From Microbulbifer sp. MKSA007 (lineage in GTDB: Bacteria; Pseudomonadota; Gammaproteobacteria; Pseudomonadales; Cellvibrionaceae), in NCBI GenBank assembly GCA_032615215.1, contig CP128433.1, forward strand, positions 4,262,501 to 4,326,500: a stretch of DNA of 64,000 nucleotides, written 5' to 3'. Each line of letters starts with the position of its first letter. Position 1 is the stretch's first letter. Below, piece by piece: positions 37,677-46,888 of this stretch. The notes below the pieces were generated by a model, which was given only the letters and a program-made list of their open reading frames with translations, was not told the origin of the DNA and searched no databases. The position numbers and the translations under genes were made by a program.

Positions 37677-38486
37677 ATGAAAAATAGAAATATGAATTCT
37701 ATAAAAGCATCTTTGCTCGCTGTATCCGGTATTGCCGCACTATCGCTCTCCGCCGTCGCTTCAGCGGTCAGCTGTGGAGATACCATTACAACCGCAGAAT
37801 CACTTACCGGCGATATTCTTGGCTGCGCAAGCCATCCTGCACTCGTGATAGATGCTGGCGGATCACTCGATATGGCGGGTTACCACCTCAGTTGCGATGG
37901 CAGCGGAATCGGCATTCAATTGAAAGACAGTGATAGAGTCCTTGAGGATACTGTTGGTGGAAGCACTATCACAAACTGTAACAATGGCGTATCTGCCGAA
38001 GGCGATGGCAGCCATCAAATCTTTGATATCACTGCTTCATCAAACTCTATTGCAGGAATCGCACTTTGGAGTTCAGGTAATACCGTGGAAGCCTCCGATG
38101 CTAGCGGCAATGGGGGTATGGGCATACGCGTTATGGGTGACGGTAATCGTGTGAGATACTCTTATGCATCAAGTAACGGTCTCCAAGGAATAAAAATCGT
38201 TGGTGACAATACTCTCATCAGATTCAATGAAACGATTCTCAATATGTCGAGTGGGATTGTAATTGATAGTGGAGATGGCGGCATTGTTGCCAATAATCTA
38301 TCAGATAATAACGGCGTTAACGGCATTATGATGTTGGGACTGGGTCAAGTTGGATATCTAATTATAGGCAATAAAGCAGAAAATAATACCGGTGCAGATC
38401 TTGCTGACCACAACCACCCTGCTTGCACTGGCAATGTATGGATTAGAAACACTTTTGGCAGTGCTAACGATGCCTGTATTAATTAA
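37677..38486 (+). CDS. Secreted right-handed parallel beta-helix protein
   Basis: The 269-residue protein has a signal peptide (cleavage near SAVASA), then short repeats typical of a right-handed beta-helix with NosD/pectate-lyase-like turns. Examples are NNGVSAEGDG, NSIAGIALWSSGNTV, NGGMGIRVMGDGNRV, NGLQGIKIVGDNTLI and NNGVNGIMMLGLG. Two Cys pairs (near CGDTI/CAS and CTGNV/ACIN) may form disulfides. No catalytic motif of a polysaccharide lyase is evident, so a binding role is as likely as an enzymatic one. A good SD (AGGGA) precedes it. It is monocistronic, with a hairpin after the stop. Confidence 0.82.
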   Translation: MKNRNMNSIKASLLAVSGIAALSLSAVASAVSCGDTITTAESLTGDILGCASHPALVIDAGGSLDMAGYHLSCDGSGIGIQLKDSDRVLEDTVGGSTITNCNNGVSAEGDGSHQIFDITASSNSIAGIALWSSGNTVEASDASGNGGMGIRVMGDGNRVRYSYASSNGLQGIKIVGDNTLIRFNETILNMSSGIVIDSGDGGIVANNLSDNNGVNGIMMLGLGQVGYLIIGNKAENNTGADLADHNHPACTGNVWIRNTFGSANDACIN

Positions 38487-38506
38487 ATGATATAGCGACT
38501 TTAGTG

Positions 38507-38537
38507 GCGAGCCGATTAGTTTTAAATATCGGCTCGC
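38507..38537 (+). terminator. Hairpin after the beta-helix gene
   Basis: GCGAGCCGAT and ATCGGCTCGC form a perfect ten-base stem 20 bases after the stop. There is no U run, so termination may be partial. Confidence 0.55.
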
Positions 38538-38687
38538 TCTCACCTAAAACAAAACCCTTCCACTCGCGAGCCATTAACTACCAACAGATGTTTTTCTAGA
38601 ATAAAATTATTACTTATAACAGCAATTAATAGTGGTCCTTATAGCTAGTAGCGACTTCCCCTGAGAATAAGGTATAGAAATTAAAAA

Positions 38688-39620
38688 ATGATAATGCTCA
38701 GTAAATACAGAGGTTGCTTTAAAGGAATAGCCATCGGCGATTCATTTGGCGCCCCATACGAGGGTGGTGTTCTAGAAAGACAACTCTGGAAAATTATTGG
38801 GAAAACCGAACAGGGCAAAAAGCGCTACACCGATGACACGCAAATGTCTATTGATATTGCGACCTCCTTTCTTGAACATAATTACCTTGATCAAGACCAC
38901 ATAGCCAAAAAATTTTCCCAAAGTTATCGCTGGAGCAGAGGGTATGGTCCCAGTGCAGCGAAACTACTCAAAGGCGTCAGGGATGGTAAACGCTGGCAAG
39001 ATTTAAACCGAAAAAAATTTAAGCACGGTTCTATCGGCAATGGGGCCGCCATGAGGGCACCTATTATTGCCCTCTGCCATCCCCAAAATGACTACCGCCT
39101 CAAGCAATATGTACAATCAGTGTCTGAAATCACCCACGCCCATCCAGTTGCTGTCGAGGGAGCATACTTGATCGCTATCGCCATCTGTGAATCCCTGCAA
39201 GATCGCTCAAACAGAGAGATTTTGAACAAACTGGAAGTAAGCTGTAAGTCCGAAATATATCGCTGCAAACTGGAAAAGTGTGCGACTCTACTGTTTAACC
39301 AGAAGATCCCACATCCGCAGCAAATCAAGCAATGGCTGGGTAATGGCATTACCGCGCCAGAGTCCTGTATCACCGCCATTTACTTTGGACTTAAGTATCG
39401 AAACTCTCCTTTAACGTCTGTATTAGCTAATATTTTTTCTCTAGGTGGTGACACAGATACCTTGGGTGCCATGGCTGCTAGCATCTGGGGGGCATTAAAT
39501 GGAGAAGACCGAATGGAAAGTATGGCCGACAAGGTCGAAAACATCGATTTTATTACCGAGCTTTCTGAGAAACTCTATTTCACCCAATATCAGCATGAAC
39601 AAGCCTTACAACCCGCATAG
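38688..39620 (+). CDS. ADP-ribosylglycohydrolase family protein
   Basis: The 310-residue protein has the DraG/ARH fold signature: KYRGCFKGIAIGDSFGAPYEG, the first metal site TDDTQM, GSIGNGAAMRAPI, and the second metal site LGGDTDTLGAMAASIWGA. These acidic residues hold two Mg ions and remove ADP-ribose from proteins or small molecules. There is no adjacent ADP-ribosyltransferase and no nitrogenase gene, so it is not a classical DraT/DraG pair. Its substrate is unknown. It is transcribed alone; the start could also be the third codon. Confidence 0.9.
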   Translation: MIMLSKYRGCFKGIAIGDSFGAPYEGGVLERQLWKIIGKTEQGKKRYTDDTQMSIDIATSFLEHNYLDQDHIAKKFSQSYRWSRGYGPSAAKLLKGVRDGKRWQDLNRKKFKHGSIGNGAAMRAPIIALCHPQNDYRLKQYVQSVSEITHAHPVAVEGAYLIAIAICESLQDRSNREILNKLEVSCKSEIYRCKLEKCATLLFNQKIPHPQQIKQWLGNGITAPESCITAIYFGLKYRNSPLTSVLANIFSLGGDTDTLGAMAASIWGALNGEDRMESMADKVENIDFITELSEKLYFTQYQHEQALQPA

Positions 39621-39798
39621 CCTACTAAAAAGGGAGAAGGGAAGAATACACCGTGCTTGGACCCTATGGTGATTCTTTTCTTCCACCCCAGTAGTAAGCC
39701 TTAAACAAGTAGAGCGGATCGTAAAATAACCAAAATGTTAATTTAAAAATCTCTGACAACTTAACCAGAGCACCATGAGGCTATTAAGAAGTGCTTTA

Positions 39799-40842
39799 TT
39801 AGGACTGGATACTTCTCACCCTGGCCAAAAGCTTTTCGATACTTTTAACAGTAGTGCGCGCCCCAATAGCGCCAACAAAGAAGAAATGGTTACCTGTAAC
39901 GGTCTGTGAAAAATAAGCGGAAGACGAGCGGATAATAAGCTGTACTAGCTCCCACCTTTCCCTTGGAATCTGCTCTGGAGATGCACCTCCTAAAAGTTTA
40001 CTGGCAAGAACTCGATTGCGAATAAATGCCCAATCATCAATATTGCACAGCACGTTTTCCAAATCCCCCATTGAATCACTCTGAATAACAACGGGAATTG
40101 GATAGTCCAAGAAATCAAAGGTGTTTGCCGTTTTCAATGCCCTGGAAAGATCTTCCTTAAACCCTTGTCCATCATACATTAATCCAGTGCCAATAAGCGC
40201 GATGGGAATTGCTCCAAGGAACGCCTCCCGATAGATATCTTTGGGGATAATTGTGTGTTGGTTTAAGGCATTCTGCTCATCAAGCGCGGCCAAAAAGGCA
40301 GGATATATGCCCTTTCGACTGGCCATTCCATCAACTGTCATTTCGATGGCCTTGGCATTAGCCTCAGGAAGAAAACCCGGCAACGCGGGTTCTGCGGCCA
40401 TAGCCACAAAGCATTCAATCGAAAAATTCAAGGTTTTCGCCGCCCTCGCTAGAGCCCCAGCGATTTTCCCTCCCATACTCCAGCCGCACACCACTACCGA
40501 ATTTGGAAGGTTATATTCAGACAAAATCTTGGCAATAATTTCTGCAGCCTGATCTCCCCAATCTTGAATTGTAAACTCCGGGTGAGTACTGCAAAAAACC
40601 GCATTTTCCATAGGGTAAGAAATAGCAAGGAAGGGAAAACCCGCTCGATTGACCCAGTGACTTATAAAATCATCTGAGCGGCCACCGGGATAGCCGTAGA
40701 AAATACGCGCTAGATGTGCTGTGCCTGGAATAAATACCATTAGCGGATTGGTACTAACCGCCGAAATATAACGGTAAAGCACTGGAAAATCATTGATTGT
40801 TTCCAGGACTTCCCCGTCAAACAAAGTGGGACTCGGTGCCAT
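39799..40842 (-). CDS. Alpha/beta hydrolase
   Basis: The roughly 347-residue protein has the alpha/beta-hydrolase core. It has an oxyanion-side motif VFIPGTAHLARIF, the nucleophile elbow VVVCGWSMGGKIAG, and a late His in VTGNHFFFVGA. The general look is of a thioesterase-like enzyme. No signal peptide is seen. The ATG at 40842 is preferred because the frame upstream (to 40863) overlaps the msrA 3' region closely. It lies about 25 bases after msrA and is probably cotranscribed. The substrate is unknown. Confidence 0.75.
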   Translation of the reverse strand: MAPSPTLFDGEVLETINDFPVLYRYISAVSTNPLMVFIPGTAHLARIFYGYPGGRSDDFISHWVNRAGFPFLAISYPMENAVFCSTHPEFTIQDWGDQAAEIIAKILSEYNLPNSVVVCGWSMGGKIAGALARAAKTLNFSIECFVAMAAEPALPGFLPEANAKAIEMTVDGMASRKGIYPAFLAALDEQNALNQHTIIPKDIYREAFLGAIPIALIGTGLMYDGQGFKEDLSRALKTANTFDFLDYPIPVVIQSDSMGDLENVLCNIDDWAFIRNRVLASKLLGGASPEQIPRERWELVQLIIRSSSAYFSQTVTGNHFFFVGAIGARTTVKSIEKLLARVRSIQS

Positions 40843-40867
40843 ATTCACCCTGCGGAGAGGCAATCCG

Positions 40868-41461
40868 TTAACTTGGCGCTTTCCCCCAGACCTCCTCTAA
40901 GCGCTTATCACGCCCACAGCGGTAGCGATAGTACTTGTAACGCAGGGGATTACGTTGGTAATAGTCCTGATGGTAGGCCTCTGCGGGATAAATGGTTGCA
41001 GCGGGTTTTATTTGTGTCACCACCTTTTTACCCAACTCCGCTTCTACCTTTTTCTTGCTCTCCTCTGCTAACACCTTTTCTTCTTGATTGCCGTAAAAAA
41101 TCTCGGCTCGGTACTGGTCACCGCGATCGCAAAATTGACCACCGGAATCAAAAGGGTCAACGTTGTGCCAAAAAATATTCAGTAAGTCGGAATAGCTGAC
41201 TTTATTCGCATCGTACTTTACCTGAACAACTTCCGCATGCCCCGTACCACCGGAAGATACCTGTTCATAGGTGGGGTTTTTGACATGGCCACCGCTGTAT
41301 CCTGAGGTGGTTTCCAGGACGCCATCGACCTTGTCGAATGGCGGCTCCATGCACCAGAAACACCCTCCTGCAAAAATAGCCGTGCGAATATTCGATGAAT
41401 CCTGAGCCAGGGAAATACTGGCCAATGAGAGGAACAAGAGAGCAATAATACTGCGCATCAT
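40868..41461 (-). CDS. msrA: Exported peptide methionine sulfoxide reductase A
   Basis: The 197-residue protein starts with a clear signal peptide (LASISLAQ), followed by the MsrA catalytic motif AGGCFWCMEPPFDKVDGV. Further motifs are SGYSGGHVKNPTYEQVSSGGTGHAEVV and YPAEAYHQDYY. It reduces methionine-S-sulfoxide in proteins; the signal sequence places this copy in the periplasm. MsrB is not fused or adjacent. Two ATG codons in tandem can serve as the start. Confidence 0.94.
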   Translation of the reverse strand: MMRSIIALLFLSLASISLAQDSSNIRTAIFAGGCFWCMEPPFDKVDGVLETTSGYSGGHVKNPTYEQVSSGGTGHAEVVQVKYDANKVSYSDLLNIFWHNVDPFDSGGQFCDRGDQYRAEIFYGNQEEKVLAEESKKKVEAELGKKVVTQIKPAATIYPAEAYHQDYYQRNPLRYKYYRYRCGRDKRLEEVWGKAPS

Positions 41462-41523
41462 TCAGTCCTTTACCGATTGTCGATGGAACACATTCTCTTC
41501 TGTCGTCTATTCGCAGGAATTTA

Positions 41524-42708
41524 TTACAGGGAGACGGTACCTTCACAGGCGCGCAAGAAAATATCCCGATACTCTATCCCGTTAAAACGCATCGGGTTAG
41601 TACTAGCGGAAGGTTCCACCGATGCCATTTTCCCAACTCTGTCGGCATCAGTGTCATCAATTCCAATCTCCGACAGGCTGTGGGGAATCCCCAGCTGCTT
41701 GCGCAATCCGAGCAACCAGTTGAGTACCGCATCAAACCCACTGTCAAACATTTCATTACCGGCCAGTTGTAGATAAAGTGCCAGATGCCCCATGGGCACC
41801 TGGATGGCTGGACGGTTGGCGATCAGAACGTAGGGCATCAATATCGCATTTAACAAACCGTGGTGCTTGTCGTACAGGGCTCCCAGTGGATGTGCCAGGG
41901 CGTGGATAGCGCCTAAGCCCCGCTGGAAAGCTGTAGCCCCCATACAGGACGCTACCAACATTTGCTGGCGCGCCTCGAGTTCTGCGCCTATAGCATAAGC
42001 TCGAGGCAAATACTCCTTGATCAGGCGCATCCCCTCCAGGGCAATTCCCTCGGCCATAGGATGGTATTGAGGGGAGTAAAAAGATTCCAGATTGTGTGAC
42101 AGCGCATCCATTCCCGTCGCTGCGGTGAGGTCTGGCGGCAACCCCATAGTCAATTGAGCATCGAGAATAACGATATCCGGCATCATGCGCGGATGGAAAA
42201 TCAGCCTCTTAACCTGTGCTTTCTCATCGGTAATTACCGCAACCCGGCCAACTTCAGAACCTGTGCCAGCCGTCGTGGGAATGGCAATCAACGGTAAAAT
42301 ACCCTCTGGGTCCACACGCCTGTAGTTATCGCCTATATCCTCAAAATCCCAAATACTGTGCTGCTGTCCCGCCATAAGGGCAATGGCTTTGCCCGCATCC
42401 AGGGCCGAGCCCCCGCCCAAGGCAATGACCCCATCGCACTTCTGCTCACGCAGCCTGGCCACCCCATCGGCGATATTTATCTCATTGGGATTACCTTTGA
42501 TTTTGGAAAAAACGCTAACTTCCAGACCCACCTGTTGGCATGGGTTAATCGCACTATCGACCAGTGGCAATGCGGCGACTGTAGGATCAGTAACTAATAG
42601 AGGCTTGTGAATATTCAGCTCCAGGCAAGCTTCAGCCAATTCAGTAATGCGACCGGGGCCAACCCAAACGGTCGTGGGATAATTCCAATTGACATGGTAT
42701 TTATCCAC
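41524..42708 (-). CDS. Iron-containing alcohol dehydrogenase
   Basis: The 394-residue group III alcohol dehydrogenase has a GGGSALDAGKAIAL nucleotide-binding turn. TTAGTGSEV follows, then metal-binding DALSHNLESFYS and HALAHPLGALYDKHHGL. It interconverts an alcohol and aldehyde with NAD(P). It ends the leftward cluster with a glutamine-synthetase-like ligase and an aldehyde dehydrogenase. That context suggests oxidation of an amino alcohol, or reduction of an aldehyde, in amine catabolism. Confidence 0.9.
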   Translation of the reverse strand: MDKYHVNWNYPTTVWVGPGRITELAEACLELNIHKPLLVTDPTVAALPLVDSAINPCQQVGLEVSVFSKIKGNPNEINIADGVARLREQKCDGVIALGGGSALDAGKAIALMAGQQHSIWDFEDIGDNYRRVDPEGILPLIAIPTTAGTGSEVGRVAVITDEKAQVKRLIFHPRMMPDIVILDAQLTMGLPPDLTAATGMDALSHNLESFYSPQYHPMAEGIALEGMRLIKEYLPRAYAIGAELEARQQMLVASCMGATAFQRGLGAIHALAHPLGALYDKHHGLLNAILMPYVLIANRPAIQVPMGHLALYLQLAGNEMFDSGFDAVLNWLLGLRKQLGIPHSLSEIGIDDTDADRVGKMASVEPSASTNPMRFNGIEYRDIFLRACEGTVSL

Positions 42709-42813
42709 AATTTCCTCTCTGACGTTCTGTCACTTTTGCATATTCAAAATAGGCTGTGACCTTTCGGAAAACAGACAGACAATTTCACTTTCTGCATCCG
42801 GCAACCGTTCCCG

Positions 42814-44220
42814 CTAACCATCATGTTTAAAATGAAATGACTTGGGGCGGGTTAAATTCTCAAATCCAATTTTAGAAAGCGTACATCCACGACCAGATTG
42901 CTTAACACCCGTCCAGGCCAATTCCGGATCCAGGTAATCACAACGATTTAAAAAAACAGTGCCGGCCTCTAAATACCCTCCCATCTCCATTGCTACATCT
43001 TCATCGCGGGTAAAAATAGCCGCAGTAAGACCAAATGGGCTGTTATTCATAAATTCTAGAGCTTCGCCATCATCGTGCACTTTCTGCACCCCCAGCACCG
43101 GCCCAAAAGTCTCCTCGCGCATCACTCGCATATGGTGTCGCACCCGGGTTAACAGTTGCGGTGCCATATATTGGGTGCCCCGCTTGTCCATTGGGAATTC
43201 ACTCACATCCAAGTGGACCTTCGCGCCCTCCGCTATCGCTTCATCCACCTGCGCGCGAACCCGATCGGCAGCTTCCGCACGCACCAAAGGCCCCAAAGTG
43301 GTCTCCACTTGATCCGGGCGCCCCAGTCGATAGTCACGCAGTAAGTCGACCGTTTGGGAAATAAACTCAGAAAAAATATCTTCATGCACATAGGCCCGCT
43401 CAATACCGCAACAGGACTGCCCGGAATTAAAATAGGCGCCGTCGACTACCGCTGCCACAGCTTGGCTAATATCGGCGTCGGCGCGAACATAGGCTGGATC
43501 TTTTTCCCCCAGTTCAAGTCCCACTTGAATAAATCGACCGGCAACTGTGCGTTCTAGATTCGCGCCAGCGCCAACCGAGCCGGTGAAGGCAACATGCTGG
43601 ATTTCCCCTGCACAGGCTAATCGCTGGGTATAAGCATGATTTAAATGAAGAAACTGAAAAACACCGTAGGGCAGTCCCGCCTCGCGAAAAATCTCCACCA
43701 TTCGCTCAGCACAAAGCGGTGTCTGTGCCGAGTGTTTTAAAATAACTGCATTGCCCGATAGCAGTGCCGGTACCACTGCATTAACCGCCGTCAGGTAAGG
43801 GTAATTCCACGGGGCAATTACCAGGGAGACCCCTAAGGGCTCGCGGCGGATAAACCGGGTAAAACCCGGCTTCTCAGGTAACTGAATGTCAGCAAGGGCT
43901 TCAGTAGCAAGCTGTGCCATGGTCTGCGCACGATCCATAAACCCGCTAATTTCCCCTCCTGCATAACGGATTGGACGCCCCATCATCCAACACAGCTCCC
44001 GCCCCAAACGCTCTTTTTTAACGGCAAATATTTCCACAGCCCGCTCGACAATGGCGATGCGCTCATTGAGGGGAGTTCTCCTCCATGCTTTTTGTGCTTT
44101 ACTGGCCCGATCCAGCACTACACGGATTTCCACCTCTCCCGCCAGAGCGCGCTCTACATAAACACTGTTATCAATAGGGGAAATACACTGAAGATGGTGC
44201 ATGATTTTTGTAGTCTTCAT
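42814..44220 (-). CDS. NAD(P)-dependent aldehyde dehydrogenase
   Basis: The roughly 468-residue enzyme has the aldehyde dehydrogenase fold. Motifs are the APWNYPYLTAVNAVVPALLSG cofactor region, VAFTGSVGAGANLER, the general base Glu in GLELGEKDPAYV, and the catalytic Cys in NSGQSCCGIER. The ATG at 44220 is preferred, since the frame also opens at a TTG three bases from the preceding gene. It follows the glutamine-synthetase-like gene by about 20 bases and precedes the iron alcohol dehydrogenase, so the three form an operon. The natural substrate may be a gamma-glutamylated aminoaldehyde. Confidence 0.9.
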   Translation of the reverse strand: MKTTKIMHHLQCISPIDNSVYVERALAGEVEIRVVLDRASKAQKAWRRTPLNERIAIVERAVEIFAVKKERLGRELCWMMGRPIRYAGGEISGFMDRAQTMAQLATEALADIQLPEKPGFTRFIRREPLGVSLVIAPWNYPYLTAVNAVVPALLSGNAVILKHSAQTPLCAERMVEIFREAGLPYGVFQFLHLNHAYTQRLACAGEIQHVAFTGSVGAGANLERTVAGRFIQVGLELGEKDPAYVRADADISQAVAAVVDGAYFNSGQSCCGIERAYVHEDIFSEFISQTVDLLRDYRLGRPDQVETTLGPLVRAEAADRVRAQVDEAIAEGAKVHLDVSEFPMDKRGTQYMAPQLLTRVRHHMRVMREETFGPVLGVQKVHDDGEALEFMNNSPFGLTAAIFTRDEDVAMEMGGYLEAGTVFLNRCDYLDPELAWTGVKQSGRGCTLSKIGFENLTRPKSFHFKHDG

Positions 44221-44238
44221 CGGCGTCGATACTCCCAA

Positions 44239-45611
44239 TTAAATAATTTCGAAGTACCGCTCCAACTCCCAGTCACTCACATGGCGGCGATATTCCCGCT
44301 CCTCCCACTCGCGACTGGCAGAAAAGTGTTCAACAAAGTCGCTGCCAAATAATTCCTGTGCCGCTTCTGACGCCTTAAATTGCTGCGTGGATTCCCACAG
44401 TGTGCCCGGCAGCACTTGTTCGTTTTCCAACTCCAGCGAGTAAGCATTACCGGCGACAGGCTCACTGGGCTGCCATTGCTGCATAACACCGTAAAGACCC
44501 GAGCCCAAAGCTGCTGCCAATGCTAAATAGGGGTTGGCATCGGCGGCCCCCAAGCGGTATTCGACGCGCTGGGAAGTATCGCCGCCGGGGATAGCACGCA
44601 GTGCCGTTGTGCGGTTTTCCACCCCCAATTGGCTCCCGTCGGCGCCCAAAAACCTGGTACCAGGCGGCGATAACTGTTAACGGTCGGTGCCATCAGGGCA
44701 AGGAATTGCGGCATCAGCCTTTGCTGCCCAGCTATGAACTGACGCATTATCTGGCTGATACCATCTGGCTGGCTCGAATCGAGAAAGGCGGAATCACCGC
44801 TGCCACTATTGCGCAGTGACAAATGAATATGCCCGCTTTGCCCCGGGTACTCACTGGACCAGCGGGACATAAAAGTAGCCATCAAACCCATCCGCTGTGC
44901 CAGCACTTTTATAAAGGTTTTAAACAGGGCAGCTTTGTCTCCAGCAGCCTCAGCACCATCCACTGCAATAGCCGCCTCTAAAACTCCCGGGCCTGTTTCC
45001 GTGTGTAAGCCCTCCAAGGGGAAATCCATGCGCTCGCTCAGCTCCAGGATTTCCCGATACAGCTCTCCGTGTACGGAATTTCGCAGTATGGAATAGCCAA
45101 ACACATCGGGGGTAAAAGGCTTTAAATTACGGAAACCCTTGTTCCGCACTGAATCGGGCGTTTCGTCAAACAGGAAAAATTCGTATTCCAGGGCGGCACA
45201 GGGATCAAATCCCAATGAGCGACAGCGTTCAATCACCCTGCGCAGAACTGCGCGGGGGCACAGCGCCTGGGCTCGACCATCAAACTCCGCGAGAAACAAC
45301 AACATATCGCCTTCAAAAGGCACATCACGGCAGCTATCGGGGAGTATACGTACCGGGGCGTCTGGATATCCGGTATGCCAACCGGTATAACGAGTGTTGT
45401 CGTAGAGCTGATCCTTAACATCCCAGCCCAGGACCACATCACAAAACGAGAAGCCCTTTTCCAGGGATGAGAGGAATTTGGCGCGGCTCATATATTTACC
45501 ACGCATTACACCATCGGTATCGAATAAACCCACTTTGACATGACTGAGGCCTCGTTCTTCGACAATTGCGCGGGCCTCCTGAGCGGTTTTTACCTCCCGT
45601 GCCTTTACCAT
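44239..45611 (-). CDS. Glutamine-synthetase family ligase (gamma-glutamylpolyamine synthetase-like), one frameshift
   Basis: The protein is about 457 residues after correction. It belongs to the glutamine synthetase fold group that gamma-glutamylates amines (PuuA/GlnA3/IpuC-like). Motifs are LSHVKVGLFDTDGVMRGKYM, ALEYEFFLFDE, SGHIHLSLRN and, late, YRRLVPGFWAPTGANWG. After NWG the frame is lost; the conserved VENRTTALRAIPGG and RVEYRLGAADANPYLALAAAL continue in another frame. Adding one base to the C run at 44622-44626 restores it. It lacks the tyrosine adenylylation site of nitrogen-assimilating GlnA. With the aldehyde and alcohol dehydrogenases it suggests a glutamylated-amine breakdown route. 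Confidence 0.85.
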
Positions 45612-45701
45612 GACTGGTCCTGCCCCGTTGTTGTTATCTCCGAGTTACAGGATAGACCCGCCAGACGAGCTTCGACGCCATAAACCCGGCGCAGGCGTGA
45701 C

Positions 45702-45730
45702 TTTCAGCCGAGCCCCTCAGCATATATAAT
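45702..45730 (+). promoter_or_regulatory. Promoter of ppa
   Basis: A perfect -10 box TATAAT (45725-45730) is preceded after 17 bases by a weak -35 TTTCAG (45702-45707). It lies 44 bases before the ppa start. Confidence 0.55.
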
Positions 45731-45773
45731 CCGCGCTCCAGATTTTCAGTTATCTATTCATTCAGGACCAGCA

Positions 45774-46310
45774 ATGAGCTTCGAAAAGATCCCGGCAGGT
45801 AAAGAACTGCCCAACGATATCAACGTAATCATCGAGATCCCTGCCAACCACGACCCGATCAAATACGAAGTGGACAAGGACTCTGACGCAGTATTTGTGG
45901 ATCGTTTCGTTGCCACCCCGATGTTCTACCCAGCAAACTACGGCTACGTGCCCCAGACTCTGTCTGAAGACGGTGACCCCCTGGACGTGCTGGTTGTAGC
46001 GCCTTACCCGGTAATGGTTGGTTCTGTAATCCGCTCTCGTGTTGTTGGCGTTCTGAACATGACCGACGAATCCGGTGTTGATGCCAAACTGCTGGCCGTA
46101 CCGCACACCAAGCTGACCAAGTTGTACGATCACGTTGAAGAAATCAGCGACCTGCCCGAGCTGCTGATCAAGCAGATCGAGCACTACTTCGAAAACTACA
46201 AAGCCCTGGAAGCGGGCAAGTGGGTTAAAGTAGAAGGCTGGGCTGACGCCGAAGCTGCACGCAAAGAAGTTATGGCTTCCCGCGAGCGCTACCTGAAAGA
46301 AGAAGGCTAA
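45774..46310 (+). CDS. ppa: Inorganic pyrophosphatase
   Basis: The 178-residue family I soluble pyrophosphatase has the signature DGDPLDVLV and metal-binding residues nearby. Supporting motifs are VIIEIPANHDPIKYEVDKD and NYGYVPQTL. It hydrolyses PPi in the cytoplasm. AGGA precedes the start, a TATAAT promoter lies upstream, and a strong bidirectional terminator follows. The codon choice looks like that of a highly expressed gene. Confidence 0.98.
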   Translation: MSFEKIPAGKELPNDINVIIEIPANHDPIKYEVDKDSDAVFVDRFVATPMFYPANYGYVPQTLSEDGDPLDVLVVAPYPVMVGSVIRSRVVGVLNMTDESGVDAKLLAVPHTKLTKLYDHVEEISDLPELLIKQIEHYFENYKALEAGKWVKVEGWADAEAARKEVMASRERYLKEEG

Positions 46311-46336
46311 GCCTCACTTCTTTCAGAAGACTCTGA

Positions 46337-46375
46337 GCAATAAAAAAACCGGCCTAGTGCCGGTTTTTTTATTGC
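46337..46375. terminator. Strong bidirectional terminator after ppa
   Basis: GCAATAAAAAAACCGGC pairs with GCCGGTTTTTTTATTGC around CTAGT. The perfect stem with A and T runs on both sides serves both ppa and the convergent gene ending at 46394. Confidence 0.95.
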
Positions 46376-46393
46376 CTGTTAGGAGAGACCCTG

Positions 46394-46870
46394 TCAGTTA
46401 ACTTCCCAATTGGGAACAGGGACAGGAGACGGCTCCTCCCCCTTGCGCTCACTCTCATCCAGAAGCTGGCCTTCCGCTGCACGCAAACTGAGGTGCTCTA
46501 CCTCAACGCTGACCGGTTCCACCGACTTGCGTTCGTGCTCCTTTACGAGGTTTCCCTCCATGGGTGCCAAGGTCCATTGTGGGCTAGCCGCAGTTTCCGC
46601 CTTGGGCTTGGTTTGCTCGGCAACAGCTGCTCCGCTGCTCTCATCCTTAATACTGACCTGTGCGCCTATTTTGGCCAGGTTTGCACGAAACTGCTGTGCC
46701 TGGGGCAGAGATAACCCTTTCTTCAGTACCAGCGGGCGCCCACTGAACAATTTCTCTATCGCCTGGGGATTACTTTTAAACAGGCGCACCATACTGGCTT
46801 TTACATCACCAGCGGTAAAACCCGCCACCAAATCACCGCGAAAAACCAAGCTGTAGGTGGATTGCGACAT
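46394..46870 (-). CDS. Hypothetical protein with a small N-terminal conserved domain
   Basis: The roughly 158-residue protein has a compact N-terminal domain of about 70 residues: YSLVFRGDLVAGF, VKASMVRLFKSNPQAIEKLF, LVLKKGLSLPQAQQF and LAKIGAQVSI. The pattern recurs in gammaproteobacterial proteins of unknown function. The C-terminal half is Glu/Pro-rich and probably disordered. It contains a loose internal duplication (LVKEHERKSVEPVSVEVE and LLDESERKGEEPSPVPVP). No signal peptide is seen. The ATG at 46870 is preferred (AGGGA upstream). It follows cysE closely on the same strand. Confidence 0.75.
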   Translation of the reverse strand: MSQSTYSLVFRGDLVAGFTAGDVKASMVRLFKSNPQAIEKLFSGRPLVLKKGLSLPQAQQFRANLAKIGAQVSIKDESSGAAVAEQTKPKAETAASPQWTLAPMEGNLVKEHERKSVEPVSVEVEHLSLRAAEGQLLDESERKGEEPSPVPVPNWEVN

Positions 46871-46888
46871 CAATAATATTTCCCTGAG

